Assembly: GCF_029081005.1 (NCBI RefSeq)
Contig: NZ_JAJQTQ010000009.1
Span: 62,001 to 126,000, forward strand
Direction: 5' to 3'
DNA: 64,000 nt
Origin: Halomonas elongata
GTDB lineage: Bacteria > Pseudomonadota > Gammaproteobacteria > Pseudomonadales > Halomonadaceae
Below, one piece after another: positions 43,725 to 52,418 of this stretch. A program made the translations under genes and the position numbers. Under the pieces are notes generated by a model. The model did not search any database, was not told the DNA's origin, and worked only from the letters and a program-made list of their open reading frames with translations. The first letter of the stretch is position 1. Every line of letters begins with the position of its first letter.

Positions 43725-44587
43725 CCCTGTCCCGTGAAACGCCCACCCCCGATTTCGGGGAGTGGGCGGGTGTCGAGCGTGATCTCGAGCTGACCGATGC
43801 CGATTTCGCCCGGATTCGGCACCTGATCTATCAGCGTGCCGGTATCGTGCTGGCCGAACACAAGCGGGAGATGGTCTACAGCCGGCTGGCCAAGCGCTTG
43901 CGCCACCATGGCTTGGTGCGCTTCGCCGATTATCTGGCGCGTCTCGAGAGGCGGACGGAGTCCTCTGAGTGGGAGGCCTTCACCAATGCCCTGACCACCA
44001 ACCTCACGGCCTTCTTCCGCGAGGCTCACCACTTTCCGTTGCTGGCGCAGCATGCGCGTCAGCGGCGGGGGGCACTGCGTGTCTGGAGTGCGGCGGCTTC
44101 CACCGGCGAAGAGGCCTATTCCATTGCCATGACGCTGGACGAGGCGCTCGACGGTCGCACCTCGAACGTCGAGGTGCTGGCCTCCGATATCGACACCGAG
44201 GCCCTGGATCGTGCCGAGGCCGGCGTCTATGCCCTGGACCAGATTCGCAAGCTCGACGACGCGCGGGTCAAGCGGTATTTCCAGCGGGGGCGTGGGCGGC
44301 ACGAGGGGCTGGCGAGGGTCCGGCCGGAGCTGAAGTCGATGGTGCGCTTCCTGCCGCTCAATCTGCTGGCACCCTCCTGGCCCGTCGAGGGGCCTTTCGA
44401 TGCGATCTTCTGTCGCAACGTGATGATCTATTTCGACAAGCCGACCCAGGCGCGGATCCTCGAGCGTTTCGCTCCCCTGCTCAAGCCGGACGGTCTGCTG
44501 TTCGCCGGACACTCGGAGAATTTTTCCTATATCACCGACACCTTCCGGCTGCGTGGCCAGACCGTCTATGTCCGTCGCCCGCGCTAA
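43721..44587 (+). CDS. cheR: Chemoreceptor methyltransferase CheR
   Basis: A CheR methyltransferase of 288 residues using SAM to methylate receptor glutamates. An N-terminal helical domain precedes the Rossmann domain with [27 protein letters not shown] and [13 protein letters not shown]. The start is uncertain: TTG 43721 overlaps the receptor stop (TTGA) with GGAG upstream, while GTG 43709 would add four residues. It directly follows a receptor carrying the tether it would bind. Confidence 0.93.
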   Translation: MTLSRETPTPDFGEWAGVERDLELTDADFARIRHLIYQRAGIVLAEHKREMVYSRLAKRLRHHGLVRFADYLARLERRTESSEWEAFTNALTTNLTAFFREAHHFPLLAQHARQRRGALRVWSAAASTGEEAYSIAMTLDEALDGRTSNVEVLASDIDTEALDRAEAGVYALDQIRKLDDARVKRYFQRGRGRHEGLARVRPELKSMVRFLPLNLLAPSWPVEGPFDAIFCRNVMIYFDKPTQARILERFAPLLKPDGLLFAGHSENFSYITDTFRLRGQTVYVRRPR

Positions 44588-44599
44588 TGATGGACCCTA

Positions 44600-44744
44600 A
44601 GGAAACGCTGAATAAATAGCCGAGCATAGTGAAGCGCAAGGCGCCCGGAGCACAGAAAGCGAGACATAACGAGGGGTTAGGCGAGCTTTCGAGCACCGCG
44701 CAACGAAGCGATTTGCATGCGCAGGCATTTAAGCAGTGTTTCCC
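44600..44744 (+). mobile_element. 145-bp MITE-like element between cheR and cheB
   Basis: The ends are imperfect terminal inverted repeats: AGGAAACGCTGAATAAAT at the left and, inverted, GGGAAACACTGCTTAAAT at the right. TA dinucleotides flank both sides (44598-44599, 44745-44746), as in TA-duplicating Tc1/IS630-type elements. It encodes nothing. A related partial copy is at 1-129. Its right border touches the -35 box of the cheB promoter. Confidence 0.65.
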
Positions 44745-44771
44745 TAAAGTCAGGTGGATACTGGCCGATAA
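44745..44771 (+). promoter_or_regulatory. Sigma-28 promoter of cheB
   Basis: TAAAGTCA, 11 bases, GCCGATAA. The -35 starts with the TA that borders the MITE-like element, and the preceding TTTCCC belongs to the element's inverted repeat. It lies 60 bp upstream of cheB. Confidence 0.82.
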
Positions 44772-44831
44772 CCCGGGCATGGCTGGTGGCGTCGACAGGG
44801 ACGCGTCGGTCACCCAGTGAAGGAGAGACTC

Positions 44832-45893
44832 TTGAGTGCACCCCGGATCAAGGTGCTGTGCGTCGACGATTCGGCGCTGATACGCGACCTGCTGAGCGAG
44901 ATCATCAACGAACAGCCCGATATGGAGGTGGTGGCCATGGCTCCCGACCCTCTGGTGGCGCGGGATCTGATCAAGCAACACAACCCCGATGTGCTGACCC
45001 TGGATGTCGAGATGCCGCGCATGGACGGCCTGGACTTTCTCGAGCGGTTGATGCGCCTGCGCCCCATGCCGGTACTGATGGTCTCCTCGCTGACCCAGGC
45101 CGGTTCGGAGGTCACCCTGCGGGCGCTGGAGCTGGGTGCCCTGGATTTCGTGGCCAAGCCGTCGCTCGGCATTCGCAGCGGCATGAAGGCCTATGCCGAG
45201 GAGATCACCGAAAAGCTTCGCGCGGCGGCGCGCTCTCGGCCAAGGCGCGCGCGGAAGCGAGACACTCCGGCGCCCAGGGCGCTGGAAGCGCCCATGGTGT
45301 CGAGCGAGAAACTGCTCATCATCGGCGCCTCCACCGGGGGGACCGAGGCGATACGCAGCGTGCTGGAACCCATGCCAGCCAATGGTCCGGCGGTCCTGAT
45401 CACCCAGCACATGCCCGGTGGCTTCACGCGCTCCTTCGCCGAGCGTCTGGACCGGATCTGCCGGATCTCGGTCAAGGAGGCACGGGATGGCGAGCGCATC
45501 CTGCCGGGGCATGCCTATGTCGCGCCTGGCGATGTCCACCTGAAGCTGGTGCGCAATGGCGCCAACTATGTGGCGCGCCTGGATGACGGACCGCCGGTCA
45601 ACCGCCATCGACCCTCGGTGGATGTGCTGTTTCGCTCGGCGGCGGATCAGGCGGGGCGCAACGCCATCGGCGTGTTGCTCACCGGCATGGGCAAGGATGG
45701 CGCCGCCGGGCTGCTGGAGATGCGCCGGGCGGGCGGCGCCACCCTGGCCCAGGACGAAGCCAGCTGCGTGGTCTTCGGCATGCCGCGCGAGGCCATCGCC
45801 CTCGGCGCCGCCGAGGAAGTGGTCGGCCTCGATGATATGGCCGCCCGGTTGCTCAAGCGGGTCGCCGCTGCCGGCCGGAGCCAGCGAGTGTAG
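44832..45893 (+). CDS. cheB: Chemotaxis methylesterase/response regulator CheB
   Basis: A 353-residue CheB with a receiver domain ([14 protein letters not shown], phospho-Asp58 in [15 protein letters not shown]) and a methylesterase domain with the Ser/His/Asp triad in [19 protein letters not shown] and GMGKDGA. It demethylates or deamidates receptors. The start is TTG 44832 because AAGGAG sits six bases upstream; the in-frame GTG at 44817 overlaps that site. Confidence 0.94.
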   Translation: MSAPRIKVLCVDDSALIRDLLSEIINEQPDMEVVAMAPDPLVARDLIKQHNPDVLTLDVEMPRMDGLDFLERLMRLRPMPVLMVSSLTQAGSEVTLRALELGALDFVAKPSLGIRSGMKAYAEEITEKLRAAARSRPRRARKRDTPAPRALEAPMVSSEKLLIIGASTGGTEAIRSVLEPMPANGPAVLITQHMPGGFTRSFAERLDRICRISVKEARDGERILPGHAYVAPGDVHLKLVRNGANYVARLDDGPPVNRHRPSVDVLFRSAADQAGRNAIGVLLTGMGKDGAAGLLEMRRAGGATLAQDEASCVVFGMPREAIALGAAEEVVGLDDMAARLLKRVAAAGRSQRV

Positions 45894-45969
45894 TCAGTTT
45901 TCGGATAAAGCTTGAAGGGTCGGCGTCGCCGGCCGCTTGCCTGATACCCAATGAGATAGAGGACCCCCG

Positions 45970-46359
45970 ATGGCGGACAAGAACATGAGCATCCTGGTGG
46001 TGGATGATTTTCCGACCATGCGGCGCATCGTGCGCAGCCTGCTCAAGGAGCTCGACTTCACCAATGTGGAGGAGGCCGAGGATGGCCAGGACGCCCTGAA
46101 CAAGCTTCGGGCGGGCAACTTTGAGTTCGTGGTCTCCGACTGGAACATGCCCAACCTCGACGGCCTGGAGATGCTCAAGCAGATTCGCGAGGACGAGGCG
46201 CTCAAGGAGCTTCCGGTGCTGATGGTCACGGCGGAGGCGAAGAAGGAGAACATCATCGCGGCGGCCCAGGCCGGTGCCAGCGGCTATGTGGTCAAACCCT
46301 TCACCGCGGCGACCCTGGAAGAAAAGCTCAATAAGATCTTCGAAAAGTTGGGCATGTGA
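45970..46359 (+). CDS. cheY: Chemotaxis response regulator CheY
   Basis: A 129-residue single-domain receiver: Asp12-Asp13, phospho-Asp57 ([12 protein letters not shown]), the switch Thr in [12 protein letters not shown] and Lys in GYVVKPFT. Phospho-CheY binds FliM and reverses the motor. GAGG lies seven bases before the start. It follows cheB by 76 bp without its own visible promoter. Confidence 0.97.
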   Translation: MADKNMSILVVDDFPTMRRIVRSLLKELDFTNVEEAEDGQDALNKLRAGNFEFVVSDWNMPNLDGLEMLKQIREDEALKELPVLMVTAEAKKENIIAAAQAGASGYVVKPFTAATLEEKLNKIFEKLGM

Positions 46360-46398
46360 CACCGCGTCGGGCTCCGGGCCCGACCACCAGGAGAGGCG

Positions 46399-47088
46399 AT
46401 GATGAGCACGGAGAATCAGTCCGAGAATCCCCAGGCCAATAGCGACGAACTGGTCCTGCGGATTGGCCACCTGACCCGCATGCTGCGCGACAGCATGCGA
46501 GAGCTGGGGCTGGACAAGGAGATCGAGCGCGCGGCGGAGGCGATCCCCGACGCGCGTGATCGACTGAGTTACGTGGCGGTCATGACCGAGCAGGCGGCGG
46601 AACGCGCCCTCAACGCCATCGATCGCGCCCAGCCGATGCAGGACCGGTTGAGCGACCAGGCTCGACAGCTCGATGCGCGCTGGGCCGAGTGGTTCGCCGA
46701 GCCCAAGGAACTCGACGAGGCCCGTGAGCTGGTCCAGGACACGCGCTCCTATCTGGGCCAAGTGCCGGACATGACCCAGGCTACCGGCAAGGAGCTGCTC
46801 GAGATCATGATGGCGCAGGACTTCCAGGACCTGACCGGCCAGGTGATCAAGAAGATGATGGATGTGATCCGCGAGATCGAACATCAGCTCGTGCAGGTCC
46901 TGATCGATAGCGTGCCCCAGGGCGAGGCGCGCGAGGACATGCAGCGACGCGCCGATGACCAGCGCGAAAGCGACACGCGGCGCCGTCAGGATGAATTGCT
47001 CAATGGTCCGCAGGTCAAGTCGGAGGGCGAGGATATCGTGGCCGACCAGGATCAGGTGGATGACCTGCTGGACCAGCTGGGTTTCTAG
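46399..47088 (+). CDS. cheZ: CheY-P phosphatase CheZ
   Basis: A 229-residue helical phosphatase. The catalytic stretch [19 protein letters not shown] provides the acidic residue and glutamine, and the C-terminal DDLLDQLGF peptide binds CheY. Two adjacent ATG codons start it; AGGAG is five bases before the first. Presence of CheZ matches the enteric-type signal termination. Confidence 0.95.
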   Translation: MMSTENQSENPQANSDELVLRIGHLTRMLRDSMRELGLDKEIERAAEAIPDARDRLSYVAVMTEQAAERALNAIDRAQPMQDRLSDQARQLDARWAEWFAEPKELDEARELVQDTRSYLGQVPDMTQATGKELLEIMMAQDFQDLTGQVIKKMMDVIREIEHQLVQVLIDSVPQGEAREDMQRRADDQRESDTRRRQDELLNGPQVKSEGEDIVADQDQVDDLLDQLGF

Positions 47089-47213
47089 GCCATCGATGGC
47101 AAGCGGCCGAGACACGTGGATAAGCCCACGAAAATCGGCCCTTTTCGAGTGACCGTTCCTTCCCCGATCCCCGGATAATGGCCAGGGTGCGCAGGAGTGC
47201 CCGGTAACTGGCC

Positions 47214-48377
47214 ATGGCCGACGATAGCAGCGACGACGAAAAGACCGAAGACGCGACACCGCGACGGCTGGAGAAGGCGCGCGAGGAAGGCCAGGTGGCC
47301 CGTTCCCGCGAGCTGGCGACCTTCATGCTGTTGCTGGCCGGCGTGCTGGGACTGGCCACCATGGGTGGCACCCTCTATGACCAGGTCGGCGGTGTGATGG
47401 AGCAGGCTTTCCTGTTCGATCGGCGCCAGGCTATGGAAACCTCGCCGATGCTGGCCGAGGCCCTGATGCTGGGGCGTCGGACCCTGATCAGCCTGTTGCC
47501 GCTGTTTCTGTTGCTGACGGTGGTGGCCCTGGTGGCGCCGGCCTTGCTGGGCGGCTGGCTGATTTCCGCCAAGTCGCTCAAGCCCCAGGCGTCCAAGCTC
47601 AATCCGTTCAAGGGCCTCAAGCGGATGTTCGGCACCCAGGCGCTGGTGGAGCTTTCCAAGGCCATCGCCAAGGCGGTGCTTGTCGGCAGTGTGGGCATGG
47701 CCTATCTCTATCTGCATCGCGGCGAGCTCATGGCACTGATGAGCCAGCCGATCCATCAGGCACTGGCCCGTGCCATGAGCATGGCGGCGGAGGCCTGCGG
47801 GCTGATGGTGCTGACCCTGCTGGTGGTGATCCTGATCGACGTGCCTTACCAGTTATGGAGCCACGCCAAGCAGCTGCGCATGACCAAGGACGAGGTCAAG
47901 CGCGAGCACAAGGAGTCCGAAGGCGATCCGCAGGTCAAGGGCCGCATACGCCAGCAGCAGCAGGCGATGGCCCGCGGTCGGATGATGAGCCAGGTCCCCG
48001 AGGCCGATGTGATCGTCACCAACCCCACTCACTATGCCGTGGCCCTGACCTACGAGGAGACCGGCATGGCCGCGCCCAGGGTAGTGGCCAAGGGGGCCGA
48101 TGCCGTCGCTGCGCGCATTCGTGAGCTGGGCGAGGAAGCGGGCGTGCCGCTGCTGGAGGCGCCCCCGCTGGCGCGTTCGCTTTATCACCATGTCGATCTC
48201 GAGGCGGAGATTCCCGCCGCTCTCTACACCGCGGTGGCGGAGGTGCTGGCCTGGGCCTTTGGCCTGAAACGGGCCGCCGCCGAAGGCGGCGAGGCGCCCC
48301 CGACCCCCGAGAACCTGTCGGTGCCGGCCGCCATGGAGGCGCCGGACCGCGACGCAACGAACGAGGCACGAGGATGA
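47214..48377 (+). CDS. flhB: Flagellar export switch protein FlhB
   Basis: A 387-residue FlhB with four membrane helices and a cytoplasmic domain. The autocleavage site NPTH is at about 270-273 (VIVTNPTHYAVAL). It switches export from hook to filament substrates after FliK signals. The C-terminus is extended by a Pro/Ala/Glu tail. Overlaps flhA by 4 bp. The 125-bp gap after cheZ has no sigma-28 box. Confidence 0.96.
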   Translation: MADDSSDDEKTEDATPRRLEKAREEGQVARSRELATFMLLLAGVLGLATMGGTLYDQVGGVMEQAFLFDRRQAMETSPMLAEALMLGRRTLISLLPLFLLLTVVALVAPALLGGWLISAKSLKPQASKLNPFKGLKRMFGTQALVELSKAIAKAVLVGSVGMAYLYLHRGELMALMSQPIHQALARAMSMAAEACGLMVLTLLVVILIDVPYQLWSHAKQLRMTKDEVKREHKESEGDPQVKGRIRQQQQAMARGRMMSQVPEADVIVTNPTHYAVALTYEETGMAAPRVVAKGADAVAARIRELGEEAGVPLLEAPPLARSLYHHVDLEAEIPAALYTAVAEVLAWAFGLKRAAAEGGEAPPTPENLSVPAAMEAPDRDATNEARG

Positions 48378-50455
48378 AGGCCTGGAGCCAATACCTGCCG
48401 CGACGCAACTGGATGGCCGACGTGCCCATGAAGGTGCTGGCCGGCCCGCTGTTGATCCTCATGATCCTGGCGATGATGATCCTGCCGCTGCCGCCCTTCG
48501 TGCTGGATCTGCTGTTCACTTTCAATATCGCCCTGGCCGTGATGGTGCTGCTGGTCAGCATGTTCACCCAGAAGCCGCTGGATTTCGCCGCCTTCCCGGC
48601 AGTGCTGCTGTTCACCACCCTGTTGCGGCTGTCGCTCAACGTGGCCTCCACCCGGGTGGTGCTGATGGAAGGCCACCAGGGCGGCGACGCGGCGGGCAAG
48701 GTCATCGAGGCCTTCGGCCAGTTCCTGGTGGGCGGCAACTTCGCCGTCGGCCTGGTGGTATTCGCGATCCTGGTGATCATCAACTTCATGGTCATCACCA
48801 AGGGGGCGGGACGCATCGCCGAGGTGGGCGCCCGCTTCATGCTCGACGCCATGCCGGGCAAGCAGATGGCCATCGATGCCGATCTCAATGCCGGCCTGAT
48901 CGGCGAGGACGATGCCCGCCAGCGCCGCGCCGAGATCTCCCAGGAAGCCGATTTCTACGGCTCCATGGACGGCGCCAGCAAGTTCGTGCGCGGCGATGCC
49001 ATGGCCGGCCTGGTGATCATGGTGGTCAATATCATCGGCGGCTTGCTGATCGGCATGCTCCAGCATGACATGGACTTCGGCAGCGCCGGACACACCTATG
49101 TGCTGCTGACCATCGGCGACGGCCTGGTGGCGCAGATTCCCGCTCTGGTGATCTCCACTGCGGCCGGTGTCACCGTCTCTCGGGTCAACACCGACCAGGA
49201 TGTCGGCCAGCAGATGATCGGCCAGCTCTTCGTCAAGCCCCAGGTGATGGTGCTGGCCGCCGGTGTCCTGGGGCTGCTCGGCCTGGTGCCGGGCATGCCC
49301 AACCTGGTGTTTCTGATCTTCACCGCCCTGCTCGGTGGCCTCGCCTGGTGGGTGATGCGCGAGAAGGAGCGTCGCCTGGTCGAGGAGCAGACCCAGGAGG
49401 CGCCGCCGCCCGCGCCGGAATCCCCCGAGGCCAGCTGGGACGATGTGCAACTGGTCGACACCCTGGGGCTGGAAGTGGGGCACCGCCTGATTCCCCTGGT
49501 GGATGCCCAGCAACAGGGCGAGTTGCTCGGACGCATCAAGAGCGTGCGCAAGAAGTTCGCCCAGGAAGTCGGCTTCCTGCCGCCGGTGGTGCATATCCGC
49601 GACAACCTGGAACTGTCGCCCAATGCCTATCGATTGACGCTCAAGGACGCCGAGATCGGCCGTGCCGAGGCCTACCCCGGGCGCTGGCTGGCCATCGATC
49701 CCGGCCAGGTGTCCGGCGAGCTGGAAGGCACCTCGACCAAGGATCCGGCCTTCGGCCTGCCGGCGGTGTGGATCGATACCGAGCAGCGCGAACATGCCCA
49801 GGTGTACGGCTATACGGTGGTCGATGCCAGCACGGTGGTGGCGACGCACCTCAACCACCTGCTGCATCGCCATGCCGCCGAGATGCTGGGTCGCCAGGAA
49901 GTCCAGAAGCTGCTCGACAAGCTCGGCGAGGACCAGAAGGGACTGGTGGAAGAGGTGGTACCCAAGGCCATTTCGCTGACCGTCCTGCAGCGCATCCTGC
50001 AGAACCTGCTGGAGGAAGATGTCTCGATCCGCGACCTGCGCACCATCCTCGACACCTTGGCGGAGCACGCACCTCAGCAGCAGGACCCGGGCGAACTGAC
50101 GGCCGCGGTACGCCTGGCCCTGGGGCGTGCCATCACCCAGCAGTGGTTCGCTGGGCACGACACCCTCAACGTCATCGGCCTGGACGGCCAGCTCGAACAG
50201 GTGCTGAACCAGGCGATGAACGGCAGCGGTGCCCTGGAGCCGGGCCTGGCCGAAACCCTCATGGAGCAGGCCGAGCAGGCCCTGGCACGGCACGAGGCCA
50301 GCGGCGAGCCGCCGGTCCTGGTCGTGCAGCACGGACTGCGCGCCGTGCTGGCGCGTTTCCTGCGCCGGCGCATGCGCCATCTGGCGGTGATGTCCCAGGC
50401 CGAGATTCCCGATGATCGCACCCTGAGGGTCACGACCCTGGTGGGTGGGCAGTAA
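48374..50455 (+). CDS. flhA: Flagellar export protein FlhA
   Basis: A 693-residue core export protein with about eight membrane helices (1-310), including the FHIPEP-family region with FAAFPAVLLFTTLLRLSLNV, and a cytoplasmic chaperone-docking domain (about 345-690). It forms a nonameric ring that selects substrates and uses ion-motive force. It overlaps flhB by ATGA. Confidence 0.97.
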   Translation: MKAWSQYLPRRNWMADVPMKVLAGPLLILMILAMMILPLPPFVLDLLFTFNIALAVMVLLVSMFTQKPLDFAAFPAVLLFTTLLRLSLNVASTRVVLMEGHQGGDAAGKVIEAFGQFLVGGNFAVGLVVFAILVIINFMVITKGAGRIAEVGARFMLDAMPGKQMAIDADLNAGLIGEDDARQRRAEISQEADFYGSMDGASKFVRGDAMAGLVIMVVNIIGGLLIGMLQHDMDFGSAGHTYVLLTIGDGLVAQIPALVISTAAGVTVSRVNTDQDVGQQMIGQLFVKPQVMVLAAGVLGLLGLVPGMPNLVFLIFTALLGGLAWWVMREKERRLVEEQTQEAPPPAPESPEASWDDVQLVDTLGLEVGHRLIPLVDAQQQGELLGRIKSVRKKFAQEVGFLPPVVHIRDNLELSPNAYRLTLKDAEIGRAEAYPGRWLAIDPGQVSGELEGTSTKDPAFGLPAVWIDTEQREHAQVYGYTVVDASTVVATHLNHLLHRHAAEMLGRQEVQKLLDKLGEDQKGLVEEVVPKAISLTVLQRILQNLLEEDVSIRDLRTILDTLAEHAPQQQDPGELTAAVRLALGRAITQQWFAGHDTLNVIGLDGQLEQVLNQAMNGSGALEPGLAETLMEQAEQALARHEASGEPPVLVVQHGLRAVLARFLRRRMRHLAVMSQAEIPDDRTLRVTTLVGGQ

Positions 50456-50458
50456 GTG

Positions 50459-50851
50459 ATGAGACGCCATCGGTGGGCATGGCCGCTCCTGCTGGTGGTG
50501 GTGAGCGGCATGACGCTGGCCGCCGGCAGCTGGATGGATCGGGAAGCGCGGCTGCGCGTCAGCCTGGTCGATCGGGAAACCGTCGGCGCGCCGCTGACGG
50601 CGGGCGGGCAGGCGGCGACCGGCCGGGTCATCGACGAGGTGCGCTGGCGGTTTCGGTTGCCACCGGGCAGTGCCGTGACGGTGCGTCTCTGCCACCCCGA
50701 GGGGTGCGTGCCCCTGTCCGGCCAGCGTGGCATGACACGGGCATTGGCAGGATTGGCGGCCGATGACCCGTTGCGGTTCCGCTTCGCGCTGAAGGCGGGG
50801 CAGTCTCCTCTGACCGTGGAGGGGCTGCAGGTGATCGTGAACTATCGGTGA
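50459..50851 (+). CDS. flhE: Flagellar protein FlhE
   Basis: A 130-residue protein with a signal peptide (about 1-22, ending near LAAGSW) and a periplasmic beta-rich domain with two cysteines (VRLCHPEGCVPLSGQRG). Size and position after flhA match FlhE, which guards the export gate against proton leak in enterics. The start is ATG 50459; GTG directly upstream is an alternative. Confidence 0.85.
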   Translation: MRRHRWAWPLLLVVVSGMTLAAGSWMDREARLRVSLVDRETVGAPLTAGGQAATGRVIDEVRWRFRLPPGSAVTVRLCHPEGCVPLSGQRGMTRALAGLAADDPLRFRFALKAGQSPLTVEGLQVIVNYR

Positions 50852-50876
50852 GGTCGACGAGCCGCGAGGCATGAGC

Positions 50877-51605
50877 ATGTACACAGCACAAGGCAAGATC
50901 GAACAACGCGACCTGCTGGAGGAGTACCTGCCCCTGGTACGCCGCCAGGCATTGGCGTTGCAGGTCCGGTTGCCGGCGAGCATCGAGCTCGACGACCTGA
51001 TCCAGGCCGGCACCGAAGGCCTGCTCGAGGCCCTCGGGCGCTTCGATGCCGCCCAGGGGGCGAGTTTCTCGACCTTCGCCAGCCAGCGCATTCGCGGTGC
51101 CATGCTGGACGAGCTGCGTAGTCGCGACTGGCTGCCGCGCAGTGTGCGTCGTGGGGCGCGGGCCGCCGACGAGGCGGCCCGGCGTCTGGAGCAGTCCCTG
51201 GGGCGACCGCCGGAAGAGACCGAGATTGCCGAAGCGCTGGACATGGACATCGCCGCCTATCGTCGCCTGCTCAGCGACACCAACAGCGGTCAGCTGTTGC
51301 CCTTCGAGGAACTGATAGCCGAGGGTGGCGAGGGGCGCCTGAGGGACAACGAAACGGGCGAGACGCCGTTTTCGCTGCTGGTCGACGAGGAGCGTCGTGG
51401 CCGCCTGGTGGCGGCTATCGAGGCGTTGCCGGAGCGCGAGAAACTGTTGATGGCGCTCTACTATCAGGAAGAGCTCAACCTCAAGGAGATCGGCGCCGTG
51501 CTGGGCGTTACCGAGTCGCGGGTCTGCCAGCTGCACAGCCAGGCCGTGGGCCGTCTGCGCGGGCGCCTCAGGGAGACGGCGCCATCGGGGGCGGACGACT
51601 CTTAG
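50877..51605 (+). CDS. fliA: Flagellar sigma factor FliA (sigma-28)
   Basis: A 242-residue sigma factor with region 2 (LPASIELDDLIQAGTEGLLE, IRGAMLDELRSRDWLPRSVR), region 3 and region 4 (LPEREKLLMALYYQEELNLK, VTESRVCQLHSQAVGRLRGR). It directs RNA polymerase to the late promoters found in this window. The start at 50877 (MYTAQGK) has GAGG seven bases upstream; ATG 50871 is too close to it. No flgM is seen here. Confidence 0.96.
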   Translation: MYTAQGKIEQRDLLEEYLPLVRRQALALQVRLPASIELDDLIQAGTEGLLEALGRFDAAQGASFSTFASQRIRGAMLDELRSRDWLPRSVRRGARAADEAARRLEQSLGRPPEETEIAEALDMDIAAYRRLLSDTNSGQLLPFEELIAEGGEGRLRDNETGETPFSLLVDEERRGRLVAAIEALPEREKLLMALYYQEELNLKEIGAVLGVTESRVCQLHSQAVGRLRGRLRETAPSGADDS

Positions 51606-51659
51606 GGAAGGCCTATCGGCTGGATCAGCACGTTCAATTTACCCTATGCGACCTTGGTA

Positions 51660-51682
51660 GATAACCTAGGCGCCGTCTTATC
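51660..51682. promoter_or_regulatory. Possible operator upstream of ahpC
   Basis: GATAA (51660-51664) and TTATC (51678-51682) form a short inverted repeat 33 bp before the start codon, in an AT-richer gap (51606-51714). A canonical OxyR array was not recognised. Confidence 0.25.
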
Positions 51683-51714
51683 CCTTACATCCACGACAGC
51701 AAGGAGCATCATCG

Positions 51715-52278
51715 ATGTCACTGCTCAATACCGAAGTCAAGCCGTTCAAGGGCACCGCCTATCACAACGGCGAATTCATCGACGTCACCGATGAGAGCCT
51801 GAAGGGACAGTGGAGCATCTTCTTCTTCTACCCGGCCGACTTCACTTTTGTCTGCCCCACCGAACTCGGTGATCTGGCCGACAACTACGAAGAGTTCAAG
51901 AAGCTGGGCGTGGAAATCTACAGCGTCTCCACCGACACCCACTTCACTCACAAGGCCTGGCACGACAGCTCCGAGACCATCGGCAAGCTCCAGTACCCGA
52001 TGCTGGCCGACCCGACTCACGTCGTGTCTCGCAACTTCGACGTGCTGATCGAGGAAGACGGCGTCGCCGACCGTGGCACCTTCGTGGTCGATCCCGACGG
52101 CAAGATCCAGATCGTCGAGCTGAACGCCGGCAACATCGGCCGTAACGCCGAAGAGCTGCTGCGCAAGGTCAAGGCCGCTCAGTACGTGCGCGCCAACCCC
52201 AACGAGGTCTGCCCGGCCAAGTGGGAAGAAGGCGAAGAGACGCTGGCTCCTTCCCTGGATCTGGTCGGCAAGATCTAA
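51715..52278 (+). CDS. ahpC: Alkyl hydroperoxide reductase subunit C (peroxiredoxin)
   Basis: A 187-residue typical two-cysteine peroxiredoxin. Peroxidatic Cys47 is in [12 protein letters not shown] and resolving Cys166 in [10 protein letters not shown]. It reduces hydrogen peroxide and organic peroxides, with AhpF as electron donor. AAGGAG precedes the start. Followed by a terminator, so part of the transcripts stop before ahpF. Confidence 0.97.
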   Translation: MSLLNTEVKPFKGTAYHNGEFIDVTDESLKGQWSIFFFYPADFTFVCPTELGDLADNYEEFKKLGVEIYSVSTDTHFTHKAWHDSSETIGKLQYPMLADPTHVVSRNFDVLIEEDGVADRGTFVVDPDGKIQIVELNAGNIGRNAEELLRKVKAAQYVRANPNEVCPAKWEEGEETLAPSLDLVGKI

Positions 52279-52305
52279 GCAAGTACTGCCGACACCTTCC
52301 TGATG

Positions 52306-52326
52306 AGCCCGGGCGTCGCCCGGGCT
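52306..52326 (+). terminator. Hairpin between ahpC and ahpF
   Basis: A perfect nine-base-pair stem AGCCCGGGC / GCCCGGGCT with loop GTC, followed by TCTCTC. It is a partial terminator that would favour ahpC over ahpF expression. Confidence 0.65.
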
Positions 52327-52418
52327 TCTCTCAGCCGAATTTCATGCAGGACGCGCCGCCCCTGCGAGCGTGAGGGGCGAGTTGCGTCTTGATGATCCGC
52401 GACGAGGATATCGCCGTC

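Noticed and set aside
48224..51250. A 1008-codon open frame on the minus strand opposite flhB-flhA-flhE-fliA
   Set aside because: It is antisense to four well-recognised genes, has His/Gln/Gly-rich low-complexity composition and no domain; GC-rich codon bias removes stops in that frame.
51606..51714. OxyR binding array upstream of ahpC
   Set aside because: The ATAG-N7-CTAT pattern was looked for and not found; only a weak GATAA/TTATC pair is present.
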